Source: Ochromonas danica (Eukaryota; Sar; Chrysophyceae; Chromulinales; Chromulinaceae). Taken from it: DNA of 64,000 nucleotides. This document shows, piece after piece, positions 35,598 through 45,672 of this stretch (positions are counted from its first letter, which is position 1; each line of letters starts with the position of its first letter). The stretch lies in contig VKHL01000111.1 of NCBI GenBank assembly GCA_015146655.1, positions 1 to 64,000 of the forward strand. Reading direction: 5' to 3'. Position numbers and translations under genes: made by a program. A model generated the notes under the pieces. That model was not told the origin of the DNA. It did not search any database and was given only the letters and a program-made list of their open reading frames with translations.

Positions 35598-36365
35598 CTA
35601 GCTCACAGACTTCTCTTGGTCAATCAGATTAACAAAAGTCAACAGCATCCCCAATGAGACACATGTCAATATCATACGAGCCATACTAGTTTCACTAATG
35701 TCCACCATGTTGATAGCGATGAGCATGCTGTAGACTGCCGAACTCACAGCCATGGACCATTTAAAGCTTCGTATAGTTTCATCTTTGCGATCCACTGCTA
35801 AAGCAGATGAAAACGCATTTGATGAAGATGAGCAGTATTCTTCTTGTTGCATGGTGATATAGGATGTCAGGGCAGTGAGTTGTCTTCGTAACCTCGTCGC
35901 GGCCACTTTTTCGTTTTTTTCCACTTCAGCAGAATTGGTGTGAACAGAATGAGACGACTTTGTCTCAGAGACCCTGCTTGATTGACCTTCACCACCACTA
36001 CCATTTACTCCAGAGGATGAATTTCTATCTGATGATGGAAGTTGGGGAGTGGCTCGAATAAATTCTTTCACTTTCTCATTGGTTGGGTGATACTTTAGCA
36101 GAAGATATAGCAACTCTTGAAACCCACGTAATCGCCTTTCCTTCGTAAATTGAGAATTGTTATGGAAGAGAGATTTATTGGGAAACTTAAAATCGGGTGG
36201 TAAAGCATCTTTGAAAGTGGCATAGATTTGAGCGAAGTCTGAGTACCGTTTAGCAATGGTATAGGCTATGGCATCAGACGGCTCAACTTTGATGATGTAA
36301 ACAGTGATTGTCTCTCCACTTACAGTATCTTTTCCATCACGGAAATGCTCAACATTCGCTTTCAT
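35598..36365 (-). CDS. PX-domain protein with C-terminal membrane segments
   Basis: Single-exon model of 255 residues from the ATG at 36365. A CAG just upstream would also fit an acceptor, so an extra 5' exon is possible. Residues ~1-110 form a phox-homology domain: VYIIKVEP, the KRYSDFAQIYATFKD block with the basic Arg-Tyr motif that binds phosphoinositides, FPNKSLF and RRLRGFQELLYLLLK. A Ser/Gly-rich linker follows. The last ~55 residues hold two hydrophobic segments (MAVSSAVYSMLIAIN and MILTCVSLGMLLTFV) that look like a membrane hairpin. PX proteins sort endosomal membranes. The hairpin suggests tail anchoring, which is inference. Confidence 0.75.
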   Translation of the reverse strand: MKANVEHFRDGKDTVSGETITVYIIKVEPSDAIAYTIAKRYSDFAQIYATFKDALPPDFKFPNKSLFHNNSQFTKERRLRGFQELLYLLLKYHPTNEKVKEFIRATPQLPSSDRNSSSGVNGSGGEGQSSRVSETKSSHSVHTNSAEVEKNEKVAATRLRRQLTALTSYITMQQEEYCSSSSNAFSSALAVDRKDETIRSFKWSMAVSSAVYSMLIAINMVDISETSMARMILTCVSLGMLLTFVNLIDQEKSVS

Positions 36366-36725
36366 CCTGTATATGAGTGAAAACAATTCCTGGTGTTAAT
36401 TGTTTTGGATTTCTTTGTGTTGCAATGAGGACCAGACTAGTACTACTCCCCGCGCAATCCAACGCAAAGGAGTCATTTTGTCCCCACGCTTCGCAATAAT
36501 ATCATTATAACACGCAAAGTAATAATATTACCCCGAAGTGTTGTCACTGTCACACACACAGCGCTGAGTGCGCACCTTGGCTCAACCTTTTTCTCCAGCA
36601 GGGGCTTGGGCTTGTGAGATTCAATCAAACTTCGGGACTTGGTACTCACAGGCGTCTACACTCTCAGTGGAGAAGACTATTACGCTTTGTCTTTTTCATC
36701 TTTATCGACATCATGTCAATCAAAG
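36366..36725. other. Intergenic, divergent upstream of the PX gene and FHIP copy 1
   Basis: No gene seen. The reading frame of the next gene stays open upstream of its chosen ATG back to about 36,639, so a longer N-terminus cannot be excluded. Otherwise this is promoter-type spacer. Confidence 0.4.
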
Positions 36726-39700
36726 ATGTCCTTTTGGAATGATATCCTCGAGAACAAGGTGATCGATCAGCTCTACGAACAAGCGCATTCAATTCAAGGA
36801 ACGGAGACCAGTAATGTACCATTATTACTCTTCACCGCCTCCAATGTTGTTCGCGCTGCAGCCATCACTGTTTCTAGTCGAGCACCAGGTTGGTTTAATT
36901 GTGCATCTAGTTTAACATATAAATATTAGTTTTTCAAGTTGTTGTTGTTGTCGTTGTTGTCGTTGTCGCTGTGCGGATGCCGTGTGCTGTTTGTCTCTGA
37001 CTAACCCGTGTGTTGCTTGTTCTTCCCACAGGAGGAGGATTAGCTGGGGCACTGACTTCTGTTTGGAACAAAGTGACTGGTGCCACACCTGTTCTTCCCC
37101 CCACAGCCACTGCCGACACAACAGGTCAAGGTGATGATGATTATGGTGTAACAAATGGTGTGGCTGCTGATGACGTCATGGAAGAGAAAGAAGACCCCGG
37201 AGATAATAATTCATCGGAGATCATTCATAGTGCTAATGAATACTATGAGGTGGTGGAGATTGAAGAAGATGACATTTCTTTGTCATCCAAACCTGAAATC
37301 GAAAAACAAACAACACGAATAATAGAAGAAAGGGAAGCAGTGCCATCAAGAGAAGCGGAGGAGGATCCTTCTGTCGCTTCTCATCATGTCACTGTTAACA
37401 CCCTCGACCCTGCCATTGTGTCTGTGGCTTCTGCATGTGATGCTTCGACTGTGAGGGAAGCAGCGGAGTCTTCTTTAGCAGCAGTCAATAACAAATATGC
37501 TCTTATCCCATTTACTTCTCACTCTGAGACTCATTCTGAGTCACCTACTATCGCTCGTTTGCCTTCCTTGAATACTGACCTAGATGACGAATTAGCCGTT
37601 GATCTGATGGATGTCGATCTCTTGGAGAATTTCATCAAGAGTTACTCTCCTGCATGCTCCAGAGAACGACCACATGATGTGGTCCAAGAACGACGCATGC
37701 TCCATGATTTAATACAAGCAATCACACGCTATTATCGATTAGCCCTGGAGGAACTGGATATAGGCGGTGATCATTGGGATATCAATCATGTCACTTTACC
37801 CGACCATCACGATATTATTGGTTTAAGTAAATCCCTTCGTAATGCTCCCTTCGCTTCACCAGTGCGAGAGCGCAAGACTGAAGAACCCTCCGGCAGACAC
37901 ACTTTTCAGAAGTTTGCTGAAGGAAGTGTTGGCACTCCACCGCCTTCCCTCTTTGGTTCAATATTTTCCTCCAACCCTCCACCCCAGCAGTCTTCAAATC
38001 CGCAGTCTACCCAGCAGCCACCAACTGCTGTGAGAAATCTGGTGCGCTGCTTGGCAGTGCTGAGAGCCATTGCGAGCACGTTGCTGGGTGTTGTACGAAG
38101 GGCGGAGCTGCAGTCACCCTCCTCCTCCACGTCCTCATCCCGTGTGGCAACAGATTCGAAGTCAGGGTCGGCACGTGCTGCATTGCCTTCTTCTGCTGTG
38201 TCAAGTCTTCGCTGCTGGTGCTGGTTGAGTCATGAGTTTATTCGCACCTTCTTGTTGGGAGCGGTGCGTGAGTCATTGGAGAGCAGTCAGGAAGGACAGA
38301 ATGTGGCGGTGTACACAGTGTTGCGAGTGGTGTTGCAGACACTATCGTGGTCAGGGAAGGATGGTGTGCGAGATAGCACAGCGAGCATTCTAGGGAGCTA
38401 CGACGGGAGTGAGACCATTCGAGACAGCTCGAATGTCAGCGATGGCAACAATGTTGATGGGAATGGTATTGTCAATGGTGGTGAGGGAAGCCTGGGATGG
38501 AATGGGCCATTGACAAAGATGTCGTTGCTATCCTGGATGTTACGGTTCATGTTGCTAGGTCCATCGTCAATGGAGTTAGTGCAGCGATGTCTGTTGGCTG
38601 AGGTGGAAGGCGGAGAGGTAAGAGGAGGGAGTGTGGAGGCGGAGGATCGAATAGGGGCCTTGGCTGTTGAGAGTGGGTCAGGATATGTAGGTAGTCCTGA
38701 GAGCACTGAGCGGAAGAGAGTGGCGATGGGCGGAGAAAGGGAAGAAAAGGTTAAGCATAAGGAGGAAGCAGTTGCGGTGGGTACTTCGTCAATAGCTGGT
38801 TCATCTTCGTTGTGGTCGGGTGGATGGGGAGAAGGAGAGTTAGTGTGGCTGCTGTGGGATCGCATGGGAAGTCAGTCTCGTCCACTGTCCTTATCAGCCT
38901 CATTGCTGTTGAGTTGTTTGCTGCAACATTCTCCTCCGTTGTTGAGTCTCTCGCATGTTTACTCGTTACCGTATGGGTTAGCCAAGACACCAGTATCTGA
39001 TGAGGTGGATGAGGAGGGTCGAGGGCGACTGGGAGGAAGAATGTTGATGGGGTCAGCCAGAGGAACGGAGAGATCTGCCGGATTCGAGGAGTTGTTGTCA
39101 GGTATGGTGTCATCGTTCGAGAAGAAGGAGAGTGTCTCTGTGGATGAGGTGGGTATTCCAGGCATGAGTGAAGGTGACTGTGCGATGCGTCGTGCTTATG
39201 CGAAGACAGCGTGTGACTTGTTGTCTCGCGTGTTGTTCCACGGAGGAGATGAGTTGCTGTCATTACCATCAGCCTATTTCGATCGTTACTTGTTTGGTGT
39301 GGTGGGTGATGGGAGCAGAGGAGTGTCATCACGGGGCCTGACCATGTCCTCCGGTGTAGGTGATGTGAGTGAGGGAGTCGAAGATGTGAAGGAGAAGAGC
39401 TTCTTGGGTCGTCTGCGTCGTCGATTGCACTTGTTCGCTCATTTGCGCATCTATGAGCAGATCGTGTTGTCTGACTTGGTGCAACAGTGCATGTGTGAGT
39501 TGAGTGTGGTGATGGTGTTGGGCAGTGAGAAGGCAGCGAGGCGCAGTTTGGAGTTATCTGTGGAGTTGTTGGATGAGGTGAAGGGGTTATTGGGCGAGGT
39601 TCGTTTGGCAGCGACGAAGCAGGTGGCAGACTTGTCGGGGAAGTGGAGCATGATCGAAGAGCATCTTCGCAATGAAGCTGCTGGTTATCTGATTGAGAGA

Positions 39701-40474
39701 AGACAAGGGTTTGGTGGAAGTCATTTAGTTGGACAATCTAATCCCTCTCCTTGTGCTTTCTTCAATCCTGTCACTACTTTCCTTGCAGGTGATAGTTTAC
39801 CTTTCAGCCCTCAGAATAGTTATATTAGTCGTATTTGCCATGGTCAAGCCTCAGCCTTGAGAAAGCATTTGAAACACGAGTCCATGGTTCAAAAGCAAGT
39901 GTTAGCGAACAGTCTAGTCCTCCAAGAGATGATCTGGGAGATGGAAGCTTTCTTATCCGCTGTTCTTGATCTCAGGAACTTCATGAGTTCGTTATCAAGT
40001 CCTTCTATGGATTGTGAACTTCGTGGGAAAGTGTGGGAAGTGGTGGAAGAGGAAGAAGAGCAAGCCAGTGAGCTGGCAGACCTCGCCGCTCTTCGCAGAT
40101 GTCTTCACACTCCAACGGCTCCTTGTGGTAGTGATAGTAGTAGCAGTAGCCATAATGGAGATGGACGAGAGTGGCTCATTGCTGATTTGGATGGACAAAT
40201 GGTGGAGTTCTTGAAGGAGTACACGAGCTTGACCATTCGATTGGATCAGATCGTCTTGGATAGTCAAGAGCTTTGTGATAGAGCCATTGAAGGGTTGGAT
40301 ACTTTGGTGGTCACTGTTGATAATACCGAAGAACTCTTTCTGGAGGAAGCAGCGAAGTTAGAAGCTTTGCTCAATTTGCTCTTCCATTCTCCTCATCCTG
40401 CTGCTCATCCCCCCAACGAACCTTCTGTCAATGAGTCTGAGACAACAGAGGCAACTCATTCAAACCTATTATAA
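36726..40474 (+). CDS. FHIP/FAM160 (RAI16-like) family protein, copy 1, with the homogenised cassette
   Basis: Two exons, 36726-36888 and 37032-40474, giving 1,201 residues. The N-terminal ~300 residues are unique and acidic and lack the usual RAI16 start. Homology to copy 3 begins near RRMLHDLIQAITRYYRLALEEL. Residues ~374-928 (nt 37,991-39,652) are the cassette shared with copy 3. The C-terminal region diverges again but keeps the family ending (LVLQEMIWEMEAFLSAV and LIADLDGQMVEFLKEY). FHIP proteins join FTS and HOOK to link dynein to early endosomes or AP-4 vesicles. The family call comes from copies 3 and 4, which keep the diagnostic N-terminus. A GTT-rich repeat lies in the intron. Confidence 0.7.
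37991..39652 (+). repeat. Homogenised 1,662-bp cassette, copy in FHIP copy 1 (plus orientation)
   Basis: This segment appears to be base-for-base the same as the reverse complement of 46,642-48,303, as judged by spot comparison and by identical translations on both strands. It starts at TCTTCAAATCCGCAG and ends at AAGTGGAGCATG. Sequence on both sides still aligns but has diverged, so the repeat is a homogenised part of two older paralogues, not a mobile insertion. A sub-part (39,043-39,669) also matches 44,622-45,248. Confidence 0.9.
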
Positions 40475-40748
40475 GATATTGTATTTACTGTAGATAGACT
40501 ATTAGATGGTATTATTTTCGATTTGAACTGGATGTGTGCATTGCATTGTCTTAGTTCTGCCTATTTTAATCATTTAGTGGCTATTGCCATGATTGTGAAT
40601 ACAATGGTGATGATGCTTGCTTTGACTTTGCTTTGTATTCACTATCAATTGATTCCGCTAATTCGTCTGTTAATCACTTTGTCACTACTGCTGCTGCTAC
40701 TATCTTTGTCATCGTCACTACTTCTAATAAATGTTGTTCATGCATTCC

Positions 40749-43700
40749 TCACCTCGAGGAGGCATGCTCGGCTACAACTTTCTCACTCAAGGCATTGCTT
40801 GCTGGAAGGCGATGCTGGCTTCCTCCGTGGATATAGGAAGCAATACGAGCTGTCGGGCCTTGGCCTTGTGAAGGAATGCCCAGATGGTCTTTACTGCGAT
40901 TTTGAAGACTTCGCAGTAAGGCTGTCAACTGGTCGATGCTGGTCACCAATTCTTCATTACGACGAGACAGATTGTCTCTCTAATACAAGCAGATCAACAA
41001 CATCACAGTAAGAAGACCAATCAGTTCATGTCAAGGAAGGAGTTAAGCAATGATTGACCTCAACAATAAGCTGCGAGTTTTGTCTAGCCAGTGATCGCAT
41101 AACTGACTCTTTTGTTTCCAAGACTATCGCATGTGCTTCTCGGTTTGTGTCTAATTCAGATTGTAGTTGACCAACACGTGATTGTGCCAACTCTAAAGAA
41201 CGAAGAATACTCTGTTCACGATCAGACAAACGAAAACTATTTCGTGATTTAGCAGAGAAAGAAGCACGACTTGATTCATGTCCTCTGCCAAACCATCCCG
41301 CGAAATATCCTCCAGTGGATTGTCGATGTGATTCTTTATCTCCACCAAACCCACTGCTGTTACCACCACTTCCACTGCCAAGCGTAAAGCTACTGCTTGC
41401 AGCCGCTCCATTCGCCAATCGTGCCTAACAGAACCATACCATACCATGACAAAGCTCAGCTATCATCATCATCAAGTTTGCATAACAAGATAATAATACT
41501 TACATAAACATCTTCCAGCTTCTCTTCTAGCATAGCTCGGGTTTGTTGTTCGTGTGTTAGCTTGACCATTAGACGTTGTACATAAGTTTCATACTCCTCG
41601 CGAAGCTTAACATACTTCTCCGCATAATTCTGAGCTTCAGCTTGAGCAGATCGAGTCGCAACCTCATGCATAGAGACCGCGCGAGAGAGTCCTCGGATAT
41701 CCTGCTCCAGCCTTAGAGTCAGAGTGTGACTTTGTTCTTCCACCACTTGGAGGTCGACATCAAGCAGACTTGCATTATCATCATCATTACCATTGTCTTC
41801 TCCGCCATTCTCATAGGCAATGGGTCTCTTCTCTGAGTCTTGACTATTCGTCTTCTCCCGACCAAGCAGTCTCTTTATGCTGCTAGTAGTGCTAGTGGCC
41901 TTGGGAGATGCATGTGGAGGAGAAGGAGGGAGAGGTCTGTTGGCATTCGCTCCAGAGGCAGACGGTCGCCTGGGAGGTTTATCAGGAGGAGGAGGAATAG
42001 TTAGTCCTTCCATCCCTTCCACATAAGTAGACGATCTGGACTTGGCCGTCATTGTGTTCTAAACAACATACCACCATTAGCCTAACCATCACAAACAAGG
42101 AAGCAAGATCAAGATCGCTTACCTTCAAGAGTCGTGCTTCAAGGTCTTGAATGGTCACTCGCAATGCCTCAGCCTCAGAGACCTTTTGCAGTGCTTGGAC
42201 ATGTTCCTCCGCAGAACGCATTCGTTCCGTCTCAACTTCTTCTTCTAATGCACGAACTCGTGCACGAAGAGCTTCTGTTTCTTCTAGTGCAGCTTCGTAT
42301 TGTTGTCTCAACTTGTCCATCTCACGTGAAGCATCAAATGCACTGGATGATGTCATAGAATTCTCTGCATTGGACATGATTGTTGCATTAGGAAGTGGAG
42401 AAGATGATCTACTAATAAATGGCGATAGACTTCTTAAACGTTCAACATCTCCATAATCATCCAGGTCATCCGAACTCATGCCTTGTTTTATTTTCTTCTT
42501 TAAGATATGAATCTCCTTCTTAGCTGCTTCCAACAGATTCTTGAGCTCTTCAATTGAAAGCTCTTCATTCACTTTAGCATGTGTTTTAATCTTCTTTGCT
42601 CGTTCACCAAAGCGTAATGTGGATAAAGTCTCTGGTGCATGTGTAATCTCTGGATTACAACAAATGATTAAAGTAGTTTTCGAATTACCACCAAGTGCTT
42701 CACTGAGTAACATCGTCAGCTTTGAATCACGATAAGGAATATGTTTTGCTCCATCAGCTAAGGCATTAATGACCATTCCTAAGGTAGTTAATGAAGAGTT
42801 AATATTCTTAGCTTCTTCTAAACGCATACCAGAAGCACCTGTTTTAGACACTTTCTCTGATCCTGCTAAATCAACAAGAAAGAGTTTTCCACGTTTACAT
42901 CGACCAGTCTCACCATGTTTTTGTTCAATACGAATAGAGAAGATAGAATGTGATCTGGAAGATTCTGCATTCATTAATGTTGGTGAAGTAGCACGATTTG
43001 TTTTACCAATTTCAATAATACGGAAACAATCTTCTCTATTCATTACAGAGATTTCTGTTAGATCAGGTAGTAAAAACCCTGCTCCTTTATTTTCGCGTAT
43101 TTTCAAATTCGTTTGTTGTGGATTTAATAAATCACGTATCTTCTCACAATAGATCTCATAATAAGAAAGTACAATTTGAAATTGAATACTAACATCTGCT
43201 TCATGAATAGCATCAAATAATCGATGAATACAACGTGGTAAGATACCTTGTACATCTTGATCATGTAGAGAACTTCCTTCCATTGTATGACTTTTCCCTG
43301 CTGATGTTTGTCCATAGGCCATGATCGTTCCATTAAATCCAGACAATGTCCCACCAATGACATCTTCTACTTCTTGAAAGATTTGTCGTTGATTTGTATC
43401 ATAACCAAACACTTTGTCAAAGGTGAAAGCACGTGTTTCATAAAGGTCAGAGATACATTTCACTACACCAACATGTTCATCAAGTAGGTAATTGCCTTGA
43501 TCATTACTAACGTTATTGTTTCGACCTGGTCGAAAACGACAAATTACACGAATTGTATCACTTGATGGCGGCAGCTGACTTCCTCCTCCTCCATTACCAC
43601 TACCAGCACTACTGTTTAACCCTTCTAATAGTTGCGGGGCAGAAGGAAAAGAGTTTAATGATCCGCGACGTTTACTACTACTATTCGTTGAATTATTATC

Positions 43701-43898
43701 ATTAAACGAAGTATTAAATACTTGCGGTCCTTCTCCTGGCATGAGACTAGCCCGTCTACGTGTATTAGCAAGCATGACAGGTCCAGCACTTTCATCTCGT
43801 GTTGAGACTAAATCAGAAGAGGAAGAAGTTGCAGTAGTGGGTGTTAAGGAACCTCTTCTTAATCGAATGGAATTCCGATCCTTATTCAAGGAAGCCAT
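40749..43898 (-). CDS. Kinesin heavy chain, kinesin-1 (KIF5)-like motor protein
   Basis: Four exons, 43898-42123, 42058-41504, 41424-41059, 40979-40749, giving 975 residues with phase-0 joins. A Ser/Asn-rich N-terminal extension of ~112 residues precedes the motor domain (~113-435): AYGQTSAGKSHTMEG P-loop, NAESSRSHS switch I, VDLAGSEK switch II and the closing LRFGERAKKIKTHAKVNEE neck that is typical of kinesin-1. Coiled coil follows at ~450-590, then a Pro-rich linker (IPPPPDKPP) and further coiled coil. The third donor is GTCAAT, weaker than usual. The last codons overlap a GTGAGG donor, so a further short exon is possible. It is a plus-end microtubule motor that carries cargo. It sits between FHIP copies 1 and 2. 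Confidence 0.9.
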
Positions 43899-44221
43899 TT
43901 TCGATGATATCAACAAGCCAAGAGCTCTAAGACAGATGATGACAAGGAGAGAGAGAGGACAGGGACAGGGCTAGGAGAGGATAGTCCAGATACTATAACA
44001 ATATGATAGCAATGGGTTGGTATTGTTTCGACGCGATCCTTGCAATTAACCGTGACTTTCCGCCAGATCTCCAGAACGCCAGATCTTCAAATATCTAAAT
44101 ATCCAGAATTTGGAATTGGCTCCTTCATCTTGTCTTACATTTGGCTGGTGTGGTACTATAGTTAGACTAGACTATGACATGGTGTTAAAGCATGTAAAGT
44201 CAAGTCAGTTGAGTAAACGCA
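43899..44221. other. Intergenic upstream of kinesin and downstream of FHIP copy 2
   Basis: No gene seen. The words CCAGATCTTCAAATATC and CCAGATCTCCAGAACG around 44,065-44,115 resemble words near 31,080-31,110 and 19,890-19,950, which may be a shared dispersed promoter motif or chance. Confidence 0.4.
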
Positions 44222-45508
44222 TTAAGTGATTACTAAGGAATCTAATAGAGATTCAACTTGAGCATATTCAATCAAAAACAATTGACTTTGCTCATCACAA
44301 TCCAATCCACCGCCACGAAGTGAATCGAAACTATCTTCTTCCAGATCATTTTCATCTACATCATTGAAACTTCTACCTAGTAGAATACCACCTATCTGGA
44401 ACCAGCTTTGATGAAGTGTGTTTGCAGCAATCAGAAATCCTTGTATTTCCCAACATATCTCATGTAAGACTAACTCAGCGTCAAGAAGCGAACACAAACT
44501 GCTATTGCGTACCTTTCCACTCCAACAAGAGGATATAACAGAAGCCCTCTGAGTACATCTATAACCCCAACCTAGACCCTTCCAATGAAAGCTCCGCAGT
44601 AGACAAGAAGCATGCTTTGCACGAAGATGCTCTTCGATCATGCTCCACTTCCCCGACAAGTCTGCCACCTGCTTCGTCGCTGCCAAACGAACCTCGCCCA
44701 ATAACCCCTTCACCTCATCCAACAACTCCACAGATAACTCCAAACTGCGCCTCGCTGCCTTCTCACTGCCCAACACCATCACCACACTCAACTCACACAT
44801 GCACTGTTGCACCAAGTCAGACAACACGATCTGCTCATAGATGCGCAAATGAGCGAACAAGTGCAATCGACGACGCAGACGACCCAAGAAGCTCTTCTCC
44901 TTCACATCTTCGACTCCCTCACTCACATCACCTACACCGGAGGACATGGTCAGGCCCCGTGATGACACTCCTCTGCTCCCATCACCCACCACACCAAACA
45001 AGTAACGATCGAAATAGGCTGATGGTAATGACAGCAACTCATCTCCTCCGTGGAACAACACGCGAGACAACAAGTCACACGCTGTCTTCGCATAAGCACG
45101 ACGCATCGCACAGTCACCTTCACTCATGCCTGGAATACCCACCTCATCCACAGAGACACTCTCCTTCTTCTCGAACGATGACACCATACCTGACAACAAC
45201 TCCTCGAATCCGGCAGATCTCTCCGTTCCTCTGGCTGAACCCATCAACGGATTGCTTGTTGGTGAGTTTTCGGTATTAGCTGGTGAGTATAGAAGGCTCT
45301 TGGTAATATTGGTAAAGTTCTGGTAAAGTTTCAAGTCCTTTATTTGAACGTGATGAGGTGTGATGAAAAGTGTCTTAAAGTCGCGTAGGAAAGACAAGTG
45401 TGGCAAGACTGCAATTGCTTGATTCCAACACCAATGGAAGAGTCGCATAATGCCATGACGAGCACATGACACATTTAGGAACAGCAGCTGGATAATGGAA
45501 TTCTCCAT
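44222..45508 (-). CDS. Truncated FHIP/FAM160 paralogue, copy 2 (possible pseudogene)
   Basis: One open frame of 428 residues. The N-terminal ~85 residues are weakly related at best to the family. From LMGSARGTERSAG to KWSMIEEHLR (nt 45,248-44,622) it is nearly the same DNA as copy 1. Its C-terminus is its own but keeps family features (LVLHEICWEIQGFL and LFLIEYAQVESLLDSLV). It lacks the RAI16 start and about the first kilobase of the cassette found in copies 1 and 3. Only 165 bp separate it from the stop of copy 3, leaving no room for the missing 5' part. It is either a 5'-truncated duplicate or a short expressed version; the frame itself has no stops. Confidence 0.55.
   Translation of the reverse strand: MENSIIQLLFLNVSCARHGIMRLFHWCWNQAIAVLPHLSFLRDFKTLFITPHHVQIKDLKLYQNFTNITKSLLYSPANTENSPTSNPLMGSARGTERSAGFEELLSGMVSSFEKKESVSVDEVGIPGMSEGDCAMRRAYAKTACDLLSRVLFHGGDELLSLPSAYFDRYLFGVVGDGSRGVSSRGLTMSSGVGDVSEGVEDVKEKSFLGRLRRRLHLFAHLRIYEQIVLSDLVQQCMCELSVVMVLGSEKAARRSLELSVELLDEVKGLLGEVRLAATKQVADLSGKWSMIEEHLRAKHASCLLRSFHWKGLGWGYRCTQRASVISSCWSGKVRNSSLCSLLDAELVLHEICWEIQGFLIAANTLHQSWFQIGGILLGRSFNDVDENDLEEDSFDSLRGGGLDCDEQSQLFLIEYAQVESLLDSLVIT
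44622..45248 (-). repeat. Partial (627-bp) copy of the homogenised cassette, in FHIP copy 2
   Basis: Matches 39,043-39,669 in reverse complement at equal length, with one visible difference at 45,239. Its inner end extends 17 bp past the limit of the copy 1/copy 3 identity (through ATCGAAGAGCATCTTCG). Copy 2 was therefore homogenised with copy 1 rather than with copy 3 at that end. Confidence 0.85.
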
Positions 45509-45672
45509 ATTGAATATAGAATTCCCAATAGTCTTTTATCACCGCAAAGATTTCTTGGACTTGTATTTGTGTTTTGCGATTCACCATAAAGTGTATGCGA
45601 AATGATCAATTCAAGTGCGTTATTAGTTAACGCCAATCTTCACACTATCACTACAGCCATAAAGCAATCATT

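Noticed and set aside
37991-39652. The shared cassette as a mobile element
   Set aside because: It has no terminal repeats or transposase, stays in frame in all copies, and its flanks are homologous between genes. Gene conversion explains it better.
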